Part shown: positions 52,312-61,946 of the stretch, in pieces
Layout: every line of letters begins with the position of its first letter
Numbering within the stretch: position 1 is the first letter of the stretch
Origin: Clostridium ihumii AP5
GTDB lineage: Bacteria > Bacillota > Clostridia > Clostridiales > Clostridiaceae
DNA length: 64,000 nt
Direction: 5' to 3'
Assembly (NCBI RefSeq): GCF_000612845.1
Contig: NZ_CCAT010000009.1
Coordinates: 35,147-99,146, forward strand
The notes under the pieces: model-generated
Database searches by the model: none
What the model saw: the letters and a program-made list of their open reading frames with translations, nothing else
Told to the model about the DNA's origin: nothing
Program-made: the position numbers and the translations under genes

Positions 52312-52872
52312 TTAGAAACTAGTTTCTTCTATAGATATTAATTCTTTACCTTGAAATTTCATGCATACAACCCATGGCATTATAGCTTTTATTCTATAGA
52401 ATTCATTATAATCAAATTTATTATTATAGTAATTTACTATAGTAGAAAGTGCTGTTCCATGAGTTGCTATTACTATGTTTTTATCACAATTATTTTCTAA
52501 TATACTGCTTAAAACACTTATATTTCTTTCTTGAACTTCTCTTAAGCATTCACCATTTTCCAATTTATATTCAAAATCACTCCATTGCTTTTCTGCAAAA
52601 CCATCAAAATCATCTAGCCAACAATCTGATATTTTTCTTTCTCTTAAATCATCTATAGTTTCAATACTTAATCCTACCTTATCAGCAAATGGCTTTACTG
52701 TATCTATAGACCTTTTAAGTGGGCTAGAGTAAATCTTATCTATATTTTTGTCGCTAAGAAACTCCCTTACTTTCTTGCTACCTTCTATGCCGTTTTCATT
52801 TAATGGCCTAATTAAATCATCATGTACAGAATAATCTGGTGCAGCATGTCTAACAAAATATATTGTAGTCAT
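52312..52872 (-). CDS. Histidine phosphatase family protein
   Basis: 186 aa. RHAAPDY replaces the commoner RHGE but keeps the catalytic Arg-His (residues 8-9); SSPLKRSIDT and ATHGTALS give the second Arg and late His. Less similar to the 18539 and 35161 proteins than they are to each other. Substrate unknown; fold of the cobalamin-synthesis CobC group too, which would match the nearby B12-regulated gene but is only a guess. AGGAGG-like site (GGGGAGGAAAT). Confidence 0.88.
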   Translation of the reverse strand: MTTIYFVRHAAPDYSVHDDLIRPLNENGIEGSKKVREFLSDKNIDKIYSSPLKRSIDTVKPFADKVGLSIETIDDLRERKISDCWLDDFDGFAEKQWSDFEYKLENGECLREVQERNISVLSSILENNCDKNIVIATHGTALSTIVNYYNNKFDYNEFYRIKAIMPWVVCMKFQGKELISIEETSF

Positions 52873-53006
52873 TCTTATTTCCTCCCCATTTTTAGCATAA
52901 AAAAATACTAGTTTATTTAATATATATGTATTTTTCTATGAATCTTATACCAAATTTTACATTATTTATTTTACCAAATAAAATATGTCCTTTCAAATTA
53001 AATAAA

Positions 53007-53039
53007 AATCCCTCACTACAAATGCAGCAAGGAATTTTC
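53007..53039 (-). terminator. Terminator after topB
   Basis: AAAATCCCT pairs with AGGAATTTT (one mismatch) around CACTACAAATGCAGCA; T run on the minus strand (TTTTTATTT). About 10 bp after the topB stop. Confidence 0.6.
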
Positions 53040-53048
53040 ATTATAAAT

Positions 53049-54914
53049 CTACTCAGTTTTAGCTTCTCTAGTATCGCATATTAATTCAGCTCTATGCTTT
53101 TTCATTTTATCAACACCATTTTTAGTAAACTTATATATATAATCTAAAAATTGTTTTTTATCAAATTTACCTTTTTCCATATCAGCTAAAGCTTTTTCCA
53201 TTCTACCTGTGTAGTCTGTGTCTAAAAGCTCTTTTATAGGAAATGTTTGTATTAATCTTTTACCTTTTTCTGTTATTAAAAGTGATTTACCTTTTGATGA
53301 TATATATCCTGCATACTTTAATTTGTTTATTGTTTCTGCTCTTGTAGCAGCAGTTCCTATTGAATATCCTGCAAGTACTAATGATGTGTCTTTTTCTTCA
53401 CTATCATCATTATTATTACTACTTTTTCCGCAAGTTTCCATAGCTTTTAGAAGTGTTTTTTCTGTATGATGAGCTGGTGGTTTAGTTTTCTTTTCTTCAA
53501 CTTTTATACTAACCATTTGAACTACTTCGTCCTTTTCAATTTTAGGAAGCAATTCATCTTTTCCATTATATTTTTCTATTTTTAAATATCCTTCTCTTCT
53601 AAGAATTTTTCCTTTTGATGAAAATAACCTATCATAGTTTTCACCTTTTACACAAGTTATTATTTCTGTGTGTTCAAACTCAGCACTTGCCATGAATTGA
53701 GCTATAAATCTATTTTTTATAGAATCATAGACTTCTCTTTCTTCTTTATTTAAATCTTTAGGTATTAAATATGTTGGAATTATGGCACTGTGGCTTTCAA
53801 CTTTTGCATTGTTAAATACTTTTTTAGTCACAGAAAACTTTATTTCATCTTCAAATGGCAATCCTTTTTTTAGAGTATCTAAAACTTTTTTTGCCTTGTC
53901 TTTTAAACTTTCTTCTAGTGCAGTACTTGATGTTCTAGGATAAGTTATATACTTCTTTTCATAAAGACTTTGACAAACTTTTAATACTTTGTCTGCTGTA
54001 TATCCTTTAAATTTACTTGTTACATATCCTTGAAGGTTTGTTAAGTTAAAAAGTGGGCCTGCATTTTCCTTTTTTACCTCAACTTTTTTCTCTATAACTG
54101 TTCCTTCTTTTCCATCTATTTCTTTTCTTAGTTTTTCCATCATTTCTTTATTTTTAAATTTATCTAACTTCTCATGAAAAAACTTTCCTTTATAACTTCC
54201 ATTATCATTTTCAAATTCACAATAAAGCTCATAAAACTTTTCTGAGTTAAACTTATCTATTTTCATATCTCTATCATAAACCATTTTTAATGTAGGCATT
54301 AGTACTCTTCCAATGTTTAAAAGATTACCTTTTCCTCTACAATATTTCATAGTTGCTACAGATGTGAAATTTATTCCTATAACCCAATCAGTAAGCTGTC
54401 TACTAAGACCTGCATCCTGAAGACTTTTCATTTCTTCGTTTGACTTTAAATTTTCAAGACCTCTTTTTACTTCATCTTCTGTCCATTCATTTATAAGTAT
54501 TCTATATATTGGTTTTGTAGCTTTTATGTAATCAAATATTAATAGTGCAATAAGCTCTCCTTCTCTATCATAGTCTGTTGCACAGATAATTCTATCTACA
54601 TCATCTCTTTCAATAAGATTTTTTATTATTGAAAGTTGCTTTTTTGCACCACTGTCTTCTTTATTTCTATTTTTATCATCGGGCTTAACTTTGTATTTAA
54701 ATTCACTTGGTATATATGGGAAATTTTCAAAGCTCCATAATGCTAATGCTTTGTCATAATCCTTACAATCATATAATGTTAATAAATGTCCAAATGCCCA
54801 AGTTATTATATAGTCTTCGCCTTCTATATATCCATCTTTTCTACCTCTGCATTTTAATGCTTCAGCTATATTTCTAGCAACTGAAGGTTTTTCAGCTAAT
54901 ATAACACTTTTCAT
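53049..54914 (-). CDS. topB: DNA topoisomerase III
   Basis: 621 aa type IA topoisomerase. Toprim EKPSVARNI (E8) with DYDREGE at 114-120; catalytic Tyr325 in YITYPRTSS. It ends with a Lys-rich helix and lacks the C-terminal zinc-finger extension found in many TopB proteins (often 650-730 aa), so it is a short form, still complete in its catalytic domains. Decatenates and resolves recombination intermediates. Long intergenic arrays of hairpins lie on its upstream side. Confidence 0.95.
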   Translation of the reverse strand: MKSVILAEKPSVARNIAEALKCRGRKDGYIEGEDYIITWAFGHLLTLYDCKDYDKALALWSFENFPYIPSEFKYKVKPDDKNRNKEDSGAKKQLSIIKNLIERDDVDRIICATDYDREGELIALLIFDYIKATKPIYRILINEWTEDEVKRGLENLKSNEEMKSLQDAGLSRQLTDWVIGINFTSVATMKYCRGKGNLLNIGRVLMPTLKMVYDRDMKIDKFNSEKFYELYCEFENDNGSYKGKFFHEKLDKFKNKEMMEKLRKEIDGKEGTVIEKKVEVKKENAGPLFNLTNLQGYVTSKFKGYTADKVLKVCQSLYEKKYITYPRTSSTALEESLKDKAKKVLDTLKKGLPFEDEIKFSVTKKVFNNAKVESHSAIIPTYLIPKDLNKEEREVYDSIKNRFIAQFMASAEFEHTEIITCVKGENYDRLFSSKGKILRREGYLKIEKYNGKDELLPKIEKDEVVQMVSIKVEEKKTKPPAHHTEKTLLKAMETCGKSSNNNDDSEEKDTSLVLAGYSIGTAATRAETINKLKYAGYISSKGKSLLITEKGKRLIQTFPIKELLDTDYTGRMEKALADMEKGKFDKKQFLDYIYKFTKNGVDKMKKHRAELICDTREAKTE

Positions 54915-55067
54915 CTTATCACCACTTGTTATTTAATTTATTTAAGACAATAAATACTTCTTTTTAGAGTTATTAAATCTACGTTTTTACATTATATCAC
55001 ATATTATAGTATTATCCTATTTTTAAAATTTTCTTGCCATATTCATTAAATTTTTTATCCGCATCCC

Positions 55068-55402
55068 AGTCCGCTAAGGTTAAAACCTCAGCTACGAGGG
55101 TAATTAAAGAAAATCCCCACCCTTTGTAGGCGAGGTTTTAACCTTGCAAAGCGTTATTTAATATATTACTTTTTAAATGTATTCCCATATCAAAGACCAC
55201 CAAGACTAAAGTCTCAGCTACGAGGGATAATTAAATTGAATTCCCAACCTTTGTAGGCGAGAATTCATTCTTGTATAACGTTTTTTATTATATTACTTTT
55301 AAAATATATTCCTATATAAAATATAGCCAAGACTTGAGTCTCGGCTACGAGGGTAATTAAATACAATTCCAACCTTTGTAGACAAGGCTTTAATATTAAA
55401 TG
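55068..55402. repeat. Array of A/B hairpin repeats, cluster 4
   Basis: Strict A-B-A-B-A-B order at 55069, 55127, 55193, 55249, 55322 and 55373. A stems: GGTT/AACC, GACT/AGTC, GACT/AGTC. B stems: GGTT/AACC, GAAT/ATTC, and a decayed one. Same orientation as clusters 1 and 2. Fills the gap between topB and the 55429 gene. Confidence 0.8.
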
Positions 55403-55428
55403 TTGTTACTTTTTATATTATTTATAAT

Positions 55429-56010
55429 TTACACTAATTTATTTAGGAATGTTCCTTCTTTCAAATTAACATTTTTTATGCTAATTTCACCATCTCCTTT
55501 TTCTGAGTCTTCTTTAGCTTTTTCAATGGCTGCAATTTTTATACGAAGTTGAATGTCAGAAATTCCTCCTTTTAAAGCCATCTCAGATATATTGCTCATT
55601 GCCATGGCTATAATTTGCTGTCTTTCTTTGGTGCTTTTAGCTCCTTTAAGTCTTTCTTTTAAATCTTCTCCTTCTTTTTTAGCTTGTTCTGCTTCTCTTT
55701 TCATATCTGGATATTTTTCATTTATAAATCGTTCTTCTTCTTCTGATAATTTTTCACCTTTAGCAATCTTAACTGCTATTCTCTCAGCTTTGCTCATTTC
55801 TTCAGTTATTTCTTGCCAAAATGCTGCATTTTCTGCTTTTTCAAACATATTTAACTTTCCATACTCTTCATCTGATAAATCATCAACTTTCATTCCTGCT
55901 GCCAACTTATCCTTAATTGCTCTTATATCTTCCGTAATTATTGTGCTACTTTTTTTATCATTATTATTCTTTATAAAGAATAAATTTTTATTTCCTAAAT
56001 TTGAAATCAT
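55429..56010 (-). CDS. Unknown coiled-coil-rich protein
   Basis: 193 aa, highly charged and helical. DLSDEEYGKLNMFEKAENAA and ERIAVKIAKGEKLSEEEERF look like long amphipathic helices; SISEMALKGGISDIQLRIKI continues the pattern. No membrane segment or signal. It may be a secreted or cytoplasmic helical protein; no family is recognised. Starts at ATG 56010 with AAGGGAG. Stand-alone. Confidence 0.7.
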   Translation of the reverse strand: MISNLGNKNLFFIKNNNDKKSSTIITEDIRAIKDKLAAGMKVDDLSDEEYGKLNMFEKAENAAFWQEITEEMSKAERIAVKIAKGEKLSEEEERFINEKYPDMKREAEQAKKEGEDLKERLKGAKSTKERQQIIAMAMSNISEMALKGGISDIQLRIKIAAIEKAKEDSEKGDGEISIKNVNLKEGTFLNKLV

Positions 56011-56094
56011 TTATTATCACTCCCTTAACATCATTTATTATTAGATAATCTTAACTTTATATTTAATTCTTAGTTTTGTATTTAGAGCCCGTTG

Positions 56095-56197
56095 ACAATT
56101 GAAATATTTTTTTCATTCATCAAGAAACATGAATTATTTAATGAGTATTTCTTTAAAGTTTAAATTAGAAAATCTTATTAATTTATGTTTTATTTCC
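56095..56197. repeat. Partial copy of the 52-kb element
   Basis: TTTTTCATTCATCAAGAAAC, then GAATTATTTAA, AGTATTTCTTT and AGAAAATCTTATTAATTT match 52015-52105 in order, at about three quarters identity, and stop just where the GC-rich structure begins in that copy. Confidence 0.6.
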
Positions 56198-56268
56198 ATA
56201 TATTTAATATCGTAATAATCTTTAATTTTGTTATAGTAATTTCATTATTCTAAACTTTTGTACAAAGA

Positions 56269-56294
56269 AAAAAGCCTCTTTTAAAAGAAGCTTT
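56269..56294 (-). terminator. Terminator of the PadR operon
   Basis: AAAAGCCTCTTTT/AAAAGAAGCTTTT stem with one mismatch around the end of the last gene's stop; followed on the minus strand by T-rich sequence. Confidence 0.6.
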
Positions 56295-57451
56295 TATCTA
56301 TGCATCATTAATTCAGTTTCTAAACTTTCTCTTGTAATATTTTCAAATCTTCCTCCACCATTAGAAGTTATATTCATGTTATACTTTCCAATAGTTCCAT
56401 TTGAAATTTGGCCTTCAAATTTGTTGTCCTTAGCTTGTATATTAAGACCTTTTATACAGTGATTAAAATAATTATTATTTTTTCTGTCATCTCTATCATC
56501 TCTGTCATCATAATCATTATAATCATCATAGTCATCATAATCATGATCATTATAGTGTTCTGGATTTTTCATTTCTATTTTACCATTAACATTGTAATCA
56601 TGTATATCTGTCACAATTTCAAAATAATTATTTGTATTTATATTAACATTTTGTCCTATAGGCATATATGATTTTACTTTAACACTACTAGCTTTTAATG
56701 TTACATTACTCGGTAACTTTTTAACGTCTTTATAATCACTTAATAACCCATTAGTTGATATATCTATATTGTCTGCAAATATTTCTATATTCTCAGCATT
56801 AATTAGCTCTTTAAAATCCATTGAAATATATGAATTTGTTTGTATATTTATATTCTTTAAGTTATTAACCTTAGGTAAATCACAATATCCTGAGTAACTT
56901 TTATACTTTAGTGTGTCTTTTAAAGTACTTGCATCTTCTGTTATTAATGATACGTGTCCTTCAGCATTTAAACTTACATTTATACCTTTTGGAACTTCTA
57001 CTGTAATTTTAGATATTTCCCCATCGTAAACTACAGAATATATAAGTCCATCATATAATCTTTTAAAGAAGTTCCCTTCACCACTTAGAAATCTTCTTTG
57101 AGATTTTAAATTTGTATTTAAATTTAAAGTTTTCTTTTCACTATCATATTTTGTATCTATATCTATATTTTGAAACTGTGAATTATATGCTTTTATTTTA
57201 AACAAATTATCATCGCTTTTCTTTAACTCTACTGTTGATATACCACCACCAACAGAATTTATATCTAAGTTTTCTATTAGGTCCTGTGATTTGTAAATTT
57301 CTTCACCTTGATTTTGTTTATATTTAATTCTTGCATCTTCAACTTCATTTATAACAGTTGGAACAGCTACTACTCCTGAACCTATAGCTCCAACAGTTCC
57401 AATTCCTACTAAAATAGCTGCTATTATAAGTGCCACTTTACTTTTCTTCAT
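56294..57451 (-). CDS. DUF4097-like beta-strand-repeat protein
   Basis: 385 aa from the ATG at 57451, chosen because GGAGG lies 9 nt before it; the open frame reaches 57484. N-terminal membrane segment (about residues 6-25 here) then a parallel beta-helix-like domain (DUF4097/LiaG-like) with repeated short strands. A D/Y/R-rich stretch HYNDHDYDDYDDYNDYDDRD (full length about residues 300-323 here) interrupts the helix and may bind cations. Final gene of the PadR-DUF1700-DUF4097 operon; overlaps the DUF1700 gene by 14 bp. Confidence 0.85.
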   Translation of the reverse strand: MKKSKVALIIAAILVGIGTVGAIGSGVVAVPTVINEVEDARIKYKQNQGEEIYKSQDLIENLDINSVGGGISTVELKKSDDNLFKIKAYNSQFQNIDIDTKYDSEKKTLNLNTNLKSQRRFLSGEGNFFKRLYDGLIYSVVYDGEISKITVEVPKGINVSLNAEGHVSLITEDASTLKDTLKYKSYSGYCDLPKVNNLKNINIQTNSYISMDFKELINAENIEIFADNIDISTNGLLSDYKDVKKLPSNVTLKASSVKVKSYMPIGQNVNINTNNYFEIVTDIHDYNVNGKIEMKNPEHYNDHDYDDYDDYNDYDDRDDRDDRKNNNYFNHCIKGLNIQAKDNKFEGQISNGTIGKYNMNITSNGGGRFENITRESLETELMMHR

Positions 57452-58283
57452 CTTCTCCAGCCTCCTTCTCTTCAAAGTTTTCAACTTCTACTATTTTACT
57501 TTCTTCTAAATATACAATTGTATCTTCTTTTTCATTATTTTCTTCTTCTTTTCTTTCTTCATTTACATTAACTCTTACTTCATTTTCACTTGATTCTCTG
57601 TTGCTATTTTTATTTTCTTTAACTCTTATATACATTTTTTTTGTTTTTATCCATGCTACATATTTTGTAAATAATCTTTTTATTAAAATAACAACATTTA
57701 CGTATATAGTCCATAAAGCAATTATTACACCAGTTCCTGCTAAAGATATAAAGAATCCAAATAATCCTAAATAAAAATTAGCTGCCATTGCTGGAAATGA
57801 TAATGCATATCCTATCATATCTAAAACTGAAAGGCCTACAAGACCTAATCCTGCTCCAATTACTGAACCTATAACCATTATTGATGGTATTATTAAAAGC
57901 AAACTTAAAATTATAAGAATAGCTTTAACTCCCCAAGTAGGAATTTTTTCATTTATTATATCATTAGAGTTTAAAAACTCTTTACTCTTTTGAAATCCTT
58001 TTTTACTTGTCTCTTTTGTTTTTTCCCATACCTTTTTAGCTTCATCTTTATAATCTTTATCCCTATTTGAACCTCTATTTTCTCTTTTCATTTCTTCTTT
58101 TAAATCCTGAGCTATAGTTTTTGGTGAACCTAATGATGCTATTATTTCTTCATCACTTTTTCCCTCCAACTCTCCATTTAAGAAAAATTCTTCATAATCT
58201 CTTAATATATCTAAAATTTCACTTTGACTAAAACTATCTTTTAAATAATCTCTTAATATATCTAAAAATTCATTTTTACTCAT
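57438..58283 (-). CDS. DUF1700 (HAAS-domain) membrane protein
   Basis: 281 aa. The N-terminal 70 residues (FLDILRDYLKDSFSQSEILD, then EEFFLNGELEGKSDEEIIAS-LGSP) are the HAAS/DUF1700 helical domain. Three membrane segments follow at about residues 120-142, 150-170 and 175-200, then a Glu/Asn-rich tail. These proteins pair with PadR regulators and LiaG-like beta-helix proteins in envelope-stress operons. Four bp after the PadR stop. Confidence 0.88.
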   Translation of the reverse strand: MSKNEFLDILRDYLKDSFSQSEILDILRDYEEFFLNGELEGKSDEEIIASLGSPKTIAQDLKEEMKRENRGSNRDKDYKDEAKKVWEKTKETSKKGFQKSKEFLNSNDIINEKIPTWGVKAILIILSLLLIIPSIMVIGSVIGAGLGLVGLSVLDMIGYALSFPAMAANFYLGLFGFFISLAGTGVIIALWTIYVNVVILIKRLFTKYVAWIKTKKMYIRVKENKNSNRESSENEVRVNVNEERKEEENNEKEDTIVYLEESKIVEVENFEEKEAGEDEEK

Positions 58284-58286
58284 TTT

Positions 58287-58610
58287 TTAGCACTCCTTCC
58301 TATATCTTTCTAAAATAAAGTTTACATCCTCTACAAATCTATCCCATTCATCTACCATATTCTTTAAATTTTTCTTTCCTTCTTCAGTAATTTTATAATA
58401 TTTTCTGTCTGGACCACCTTGTGCTTTTTGAATGTAAGTTTCAAAATTGCCTTCTGCTGTAAGTCTTCTAAGCAATGGATAAATTGTACTTTCCTTTACA
58501 TCCATAACTCTAGAAATACTATCTACAATTTCATATCCATACATATCTTTGTCATTTATTAAAGTTAAAACACATATCTCCAGCACTCCTTTTCTTAATT
58601 GAGTACTCAT
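58287..58610 (-). CDS. PadR-family transcriptional regulator
   Basis: 107 aa winged-helix repressor: LRKGVLEICVLTLINDKDMY-GYEIVDSISRVMDVKESTIYP (recognition helix) and RKYYKITEEGKKNLKNMVDE (wing and dimer helix). Typical short PadR of the membrane-stress operon type. Palindromic sites upstream likely bind it, so autoregulation is expected. Confidence 0.93.
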   Translation of the reverse strand: MSTQLRKGVLEICVLTLINDKDMYGYEIVDSISRVMDVKESTIYPLLRRLTAEGNFETYIQKAQGGPDRKYYKITEEGKKNLKNMVDEWDRFVEDVNFILERYRKEC

Positions 58611-58656
58611 ATTAATCCTCCCATCTTTTAAAGATAATAATTCCTTTGTTTCTCTA

Positions 58657-58851
58657 TACTGTGTATTGCATAGTACTCATGTTTAATTTAAGAAATAACC
58701 TAAATACTTATATATATTTTAGCTATTTCAGCAATTAATATTCATATATAATCTACTTGGTAATACATAGTAGCTTATTTTTTTATAGGTACTGTGTAAT
58801 GCACAGCACCTTATGAACTTATATTATCATACTACTATGCAATACACAATA
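58657..58851 (-). promoter_or_regulatory. Operator/promoter region of the PadR operon
   Basis: Three copies of a 19-bp near-palindrome TACTGTGTAATGCACAGTA: 58657-58675, 58790-58808 and 58833-58851, and a half site GGTAATACATAGTAGC at 58759. TTGTGT and TAATAT, 17 bp apart on the minus strand, overlap the 58833 copy, so a repressor there would block RNA polymerase. Spacing and symmetry fit PadR dimer sites. Confidence 0.72.
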
Positions 58852-58897
58852 CCCTTTTTAAATTTTTTTAATTTAATTTTTCATATTTCAATAATTA

Positions 58898-59545
58898 TTA
58901 ACATTCAACTATCTTTATTAACTCTTCGAATTTATTTATTATGTATGTTGGATTTGATGTTTTAAGCTCTTCTAATGTATTGTTTCCATATGTTACAGCA
59001 CAAGAATGACATCCTGCGTTATTTCCCATACCAACATCATAGATAGTATCTCCTATGACTAATGCTCTTTCTTTAGATATATTTATATTTTCAAGAACTA
59101 AATTTACAACATCAGGCGCTGGTTTATGTTTTTCTACATCTTCACAGCAAGCAATAAATGTAAAAAATTCTTCTATTCCTAATTCTTTTAAAAATAGAAC
59201 TAAAGTATCTCTTCCTCTACTAGTGGCTATTGTAAGCTTTACACCTTTTTTATATAAATATTCTAAAGTGCTTTTTACTCCATCAAATAATGTAACAGTA
59301 TTTGTACATATATTTTTGTATCTAAGCTTGTACTCATTTACAGCCTTATCTACATTTTCTTCTTTAAATCCATCAATACTTTTAAACATTTGATATAAAG
59401 GAAGTCCTATAAGTCTTGTAATATTCTCATCACTTATATCATCATTTCCAAAATACTTTAGTGTATCCCTCATTGTTAGTACTATACTCTCATTAGTATC
59501 TGCTATAGTACCATCAAAATCTAAAACTAATGCATCAAAATTCAT
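58898..59545 (-). CDS. HAD-family phosphatase (phosphoglycolate phosphatase-like)
   Basis: 215 aa. DFDGTIADTNESI is motif I with both Asp residues (D9, D11), TIATSRG motif II, KHKPAPD (Lys) motif III and VIGDTIYDVGMG motif IV. Cap helices 20-80. PGP/Gph-like subclass; substrate may be phosphoglycolate, pyrophosphate or another sugar phosphate. ATG at 59545. Not linked to the neighbouring operons. Confidence 0.9.
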   Translation of the reverse strand: MNFDALVLDFDGTIADTNESIVLTMRDTLKYFGNDDISDENITRLIGLPLYQMFKSIDGFKEENVDKAVNEYKLRYKNICTNTVTLFDGVKSTLEYLYKKGVKLTIATSRGRDTLVLFLKELGIEEFFTFIACCEDVEKHKPAPDVVNLVLENINISKERALVIGDTIYDVGMGNNAGCHSCAVTYGNNTLEELKTSNPTYIINKFEELIKIVEC

Positions 59546-59774
59546 AAATCTAATACTCCTTATAATAATTATTTTTTAGTTAATTCACTATAAATTCTTA
59601 ATAAAACATGAATAACTTAGTTTTTAGCTTTGGCTTCCTACATTATACTACAAAATGCACTAAAGGTTAAAACTTTAAATTACAAATTTTACATTGAAAT
59701 AAATTGTTAACTTAAAAAACTTTATCTTAAATTTTAAAACATATGTTTTCTATTATGTAAATTTTTTGTATTTT

Positions 59775-60185
59775 TTCACAAAATATTTTTACTTGCTATA
59801 TAATTAACTTAATCACTAAAAAATTTTATTACAGGATACATGACATAGCCTAATAAGCCATGTTACCAAGGAATTCTTACATGGTTTACATCCTTTAATT
59901 CTAGGATTAATTGAATGAATTTATTGCTAAATTGGCTTACTAGTTTTCGAGTGTATCAAAAATTTGAATTCATATTCATTTTTAATTACAAAATCCCATT
60001 AATAATCTAATATTTAAACATACTCAAGTTTAAAATTGAGTATGTTAATTTTTTTTATATAAAAGGGGGCTTTTTTATGAGAAAAAAATTTCCAAACTTC
60101 TGTAAATACTTTGACTTATATTGCACTATCTTAAAATGGCGTATTTAACGCATTTTTAAAGGAGGGCTAAAATCCCCCCTTTTTA
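59775..60185 (+). ncRNA. Possible plus-strand non-coding transcript
   Basis: A plus-strand promoter is possible: TTCACA at 59777 and TATAAT at 59801, 18 bp apart. It leads into 59833-59910, which holds GCCATGTTACC...TTACATGG and GGATACATGACATAGCC, richer in GC than the flanks. Two plus-oriented terminators follow: CATACTCAA/TTGAGTATG with TTTTTTT at about 60018-60057, and GGAGGG/CCCCCC with TTTTT at 60159-60183. A 23-codon ORF with AGGGGG lies at 60077. No known RNA family is recognised. Confidence 0.4.
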
Positions 60186-60193
60186 ACTGTCTA

Positions 60194-60655
60194 TTACATA
60201 TTTTTTATAAGATTTGCCATTTCTATTGCAGTACATGCTGCATCAAATCCTTTATTTCCTGATTTTGTACCAGCTCTTTCTATAGCTTCTTCTATGCTGT
60301 TTGTAGTTAAAACTCCAAATATTATTGGTTTTTCTGTATTTAATGAAGCATTTGCAACTCCCTTAGATACTTCTGAACAAACATAATCAAAATGTGGTGT
60401 AGAACCTTTTATTACAGCTCCAAGACAAATAACCGCATCATATTTCTCATTTTTAGCCATTTTATTTGCTATAAGTGGAATTTCAAAAGCTCCTGGCACC
60501 CAAGCAACATCAATATCTTCATCTTGCACTCCATGTCTTTTAAGCCCATCTAATGCACCACCTAAAAGTTTTGAACCTATAAATTCATTAAATCTTCCAA
60601 CTACAATTCCTATTTTTAATCCTTCTGCTATTAACTTTCCTTCTAATATATTCAT
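60194..60655 (-). CDS. ribH: 6,7-dimethyl-8-ribityllumazine synthase
   Basis: 153 aa, standard length. Condenses the pyrimidine from RibD with the butanone phosphate from RibBA. VGRFNEF (11-17), [11 protein letters not shown] (about 50-60), [14 protein letters not shown] and [23 protein letters not shown] mark the substrate site. Last gene of the ribD-ribE-ribBA-ribH operon; 22 bp after ribBA. Confidence 0.97.
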   Translation of the reverse strand: MNILEGKLIAEGLKIGIVVGRFNEFIGSKLLGGALDGLKRHGVQDEDIDVAWVPGAFEIPLIANKMAKNEKYDAVICLGAVIKGSTPHFDYVCSEVSKGVANASLNTEKPIIFGVLTTNSIEEAIERAGTKSGNKGFDAACTAIEMANLIKNM

Positions 60656-60677
60656 ATTTATCTCTCCCCTTAATTCT

Positions 60678-61871
60678 TTAAAGTATGTGATGTAATCTTT
60701 CTTTTTTAGTTTTTAAATAAAATTCATTTTTTTCATTGTGATTCATTTTTATTGAAACTCTCTCTACTATTTCAATTCCATGTCCTTTAAGTCCTAATAT
60801 TTTTTGTGGATTATTAGTCATTAATTTTAATTTAGTTGCACCTAAATCACTTAATATTTGAGCTCCTATACCATAATCTCTAAGATCTACAGGAAATCCT
60901 AATGCAATATTTGCATCTACTGTATCCATTCCTTCATCTTGAAGCTTATATGCTTTCAGTTTATTTATAAGACCTATACCTCTTCCTTCTTGTCTCATAT
61001 ATAAAAGAACTCCACATCCCTCATCTTCAATTCTTCTCATAGCCTCTGCAAACTGCTCTCCACAATCACATCTTCTTGAACCAAATGCATCTCCTGTTAA
61101 ACATTCTGAATGAACTCTTACAAGTACTGGTTTATCCTTTTTTATATCTCCCTTTACTAAGGCTACATGGTGTTCTCCATTAAGTTTATTTACATATCCT
61201 ATTGCTTTAAAATTTCCATATTTAGTAGGCATTTCTGTTTCTACAACTCTTTCTACTAATTTCTCTCTTTCTTTTCTATACTTTATAAGATCTGCAACTG
61301 TTATAATCTTTAAATTATGTTCTTCACTAAATTTCATAAGTTCTTCTGTTCTTGCCATATGTCCATCATCACTCATGATTTCACATATTACTCCTGCTTT
61401 TTTTAATCCTGCCAAATTTGCTAAATCTACTGCTGCTTCTGTGTGTCCTGCTCTTTTTAATACTCCCCCATTTTTAGCTGCTAACGGAAATACATGTCCT
61501 GGTCTTCTAAAGTTTTCTGCTTTTGAATTTTCATCTATCAGCATTTTTATTGTCTCCGCTCTTTCAAATGCTGATATGCCTGTATCTGTAGTTATGGCAT
61601 CTACTGAAACTGTAAATGCTGTTTCATGGTTATCTGTGTTTTTTTCAACCATTTGGTTTATTTTTAAATTATTAAGCATTTCTATGCTCATAGGTGTACA
61701 AATCAATCCTCTTCCAAACTTAGCCATAAAATTTATATCTTCACCTGTTGCTTTTTCAGCTGCCATTAAAAGATCTCCTTCATTTTCTCTATCTTCATCA
61801 TCAACTACAATTAACATTTTTCCATTCTTTATATCTTCTATAGCTTCCTCAATTGTGTTAAAATTTTTCAT
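60678..61871 (-). CDS. ribBA: Bifunctional DHBP synthase / GTP cyclohydrolase II
   Basis: 397 aa. The N-terminal RibB half (1-200) has [16 protein letters not shown] and [28 protein letters not shown] motifs; the C-terminal RibA half has [20 protein letters not shown] with the three zinc Cys, and [19 protein letters not shown]. Makes dihydroxybutanone phosphate and opens GTP, the two starting reactions. GGGGGAATA before the ATG at 61871. Confidence 0.97.
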   Translation of the reverse strand: MKNFNTIEEAIEDIKNGKMLIVVDDEDRENEGDLLMAAEKATGEDINFMAKFGRGLICTPMSIEMLNNLKINQMVEKNTDNHETAFTVSVDAITTDTGISAFERAETIKMLIDENSKAENFRRPGHVFPLAAKNGGVLKRAGHTEAAVDLANLAGLKKAGVICEIMSDDGHMARTEELMKFSEEHNLKIITVADLIKYRKEREKLVERVVETEMPTKYGNFKAIGYVNKLNGEHHVALVKGDIKKDKPVLVRVHSECLTGDAFGSRRCDCGEQFAEAMRRIEDEGCGVLLYMRQEGRGIGLINKLKAYKLQDEGMDTVDANIALGFPVDLRDYGIGAQILSDLGATKLKLMTNNPQKILGLKGHGIEIVERVSIKMNHNEKNEFYLKTKKERLHHIL

Positions 61872-61946
61872 TACTATTCCCCCTGTAAAATTTCAATATT
61901 TAATTCATTTTTTAATTAGTCATTTTAATATAATTATTTATATTTA

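Noticed and set aside
43618..55402. Additional CRISPR arrays in the hairpin clusters
   Set aside because: Units are not identical, alternate in orientation, and the stems vary while spacers partly repeat, which is the opposite of a CRISPR array.
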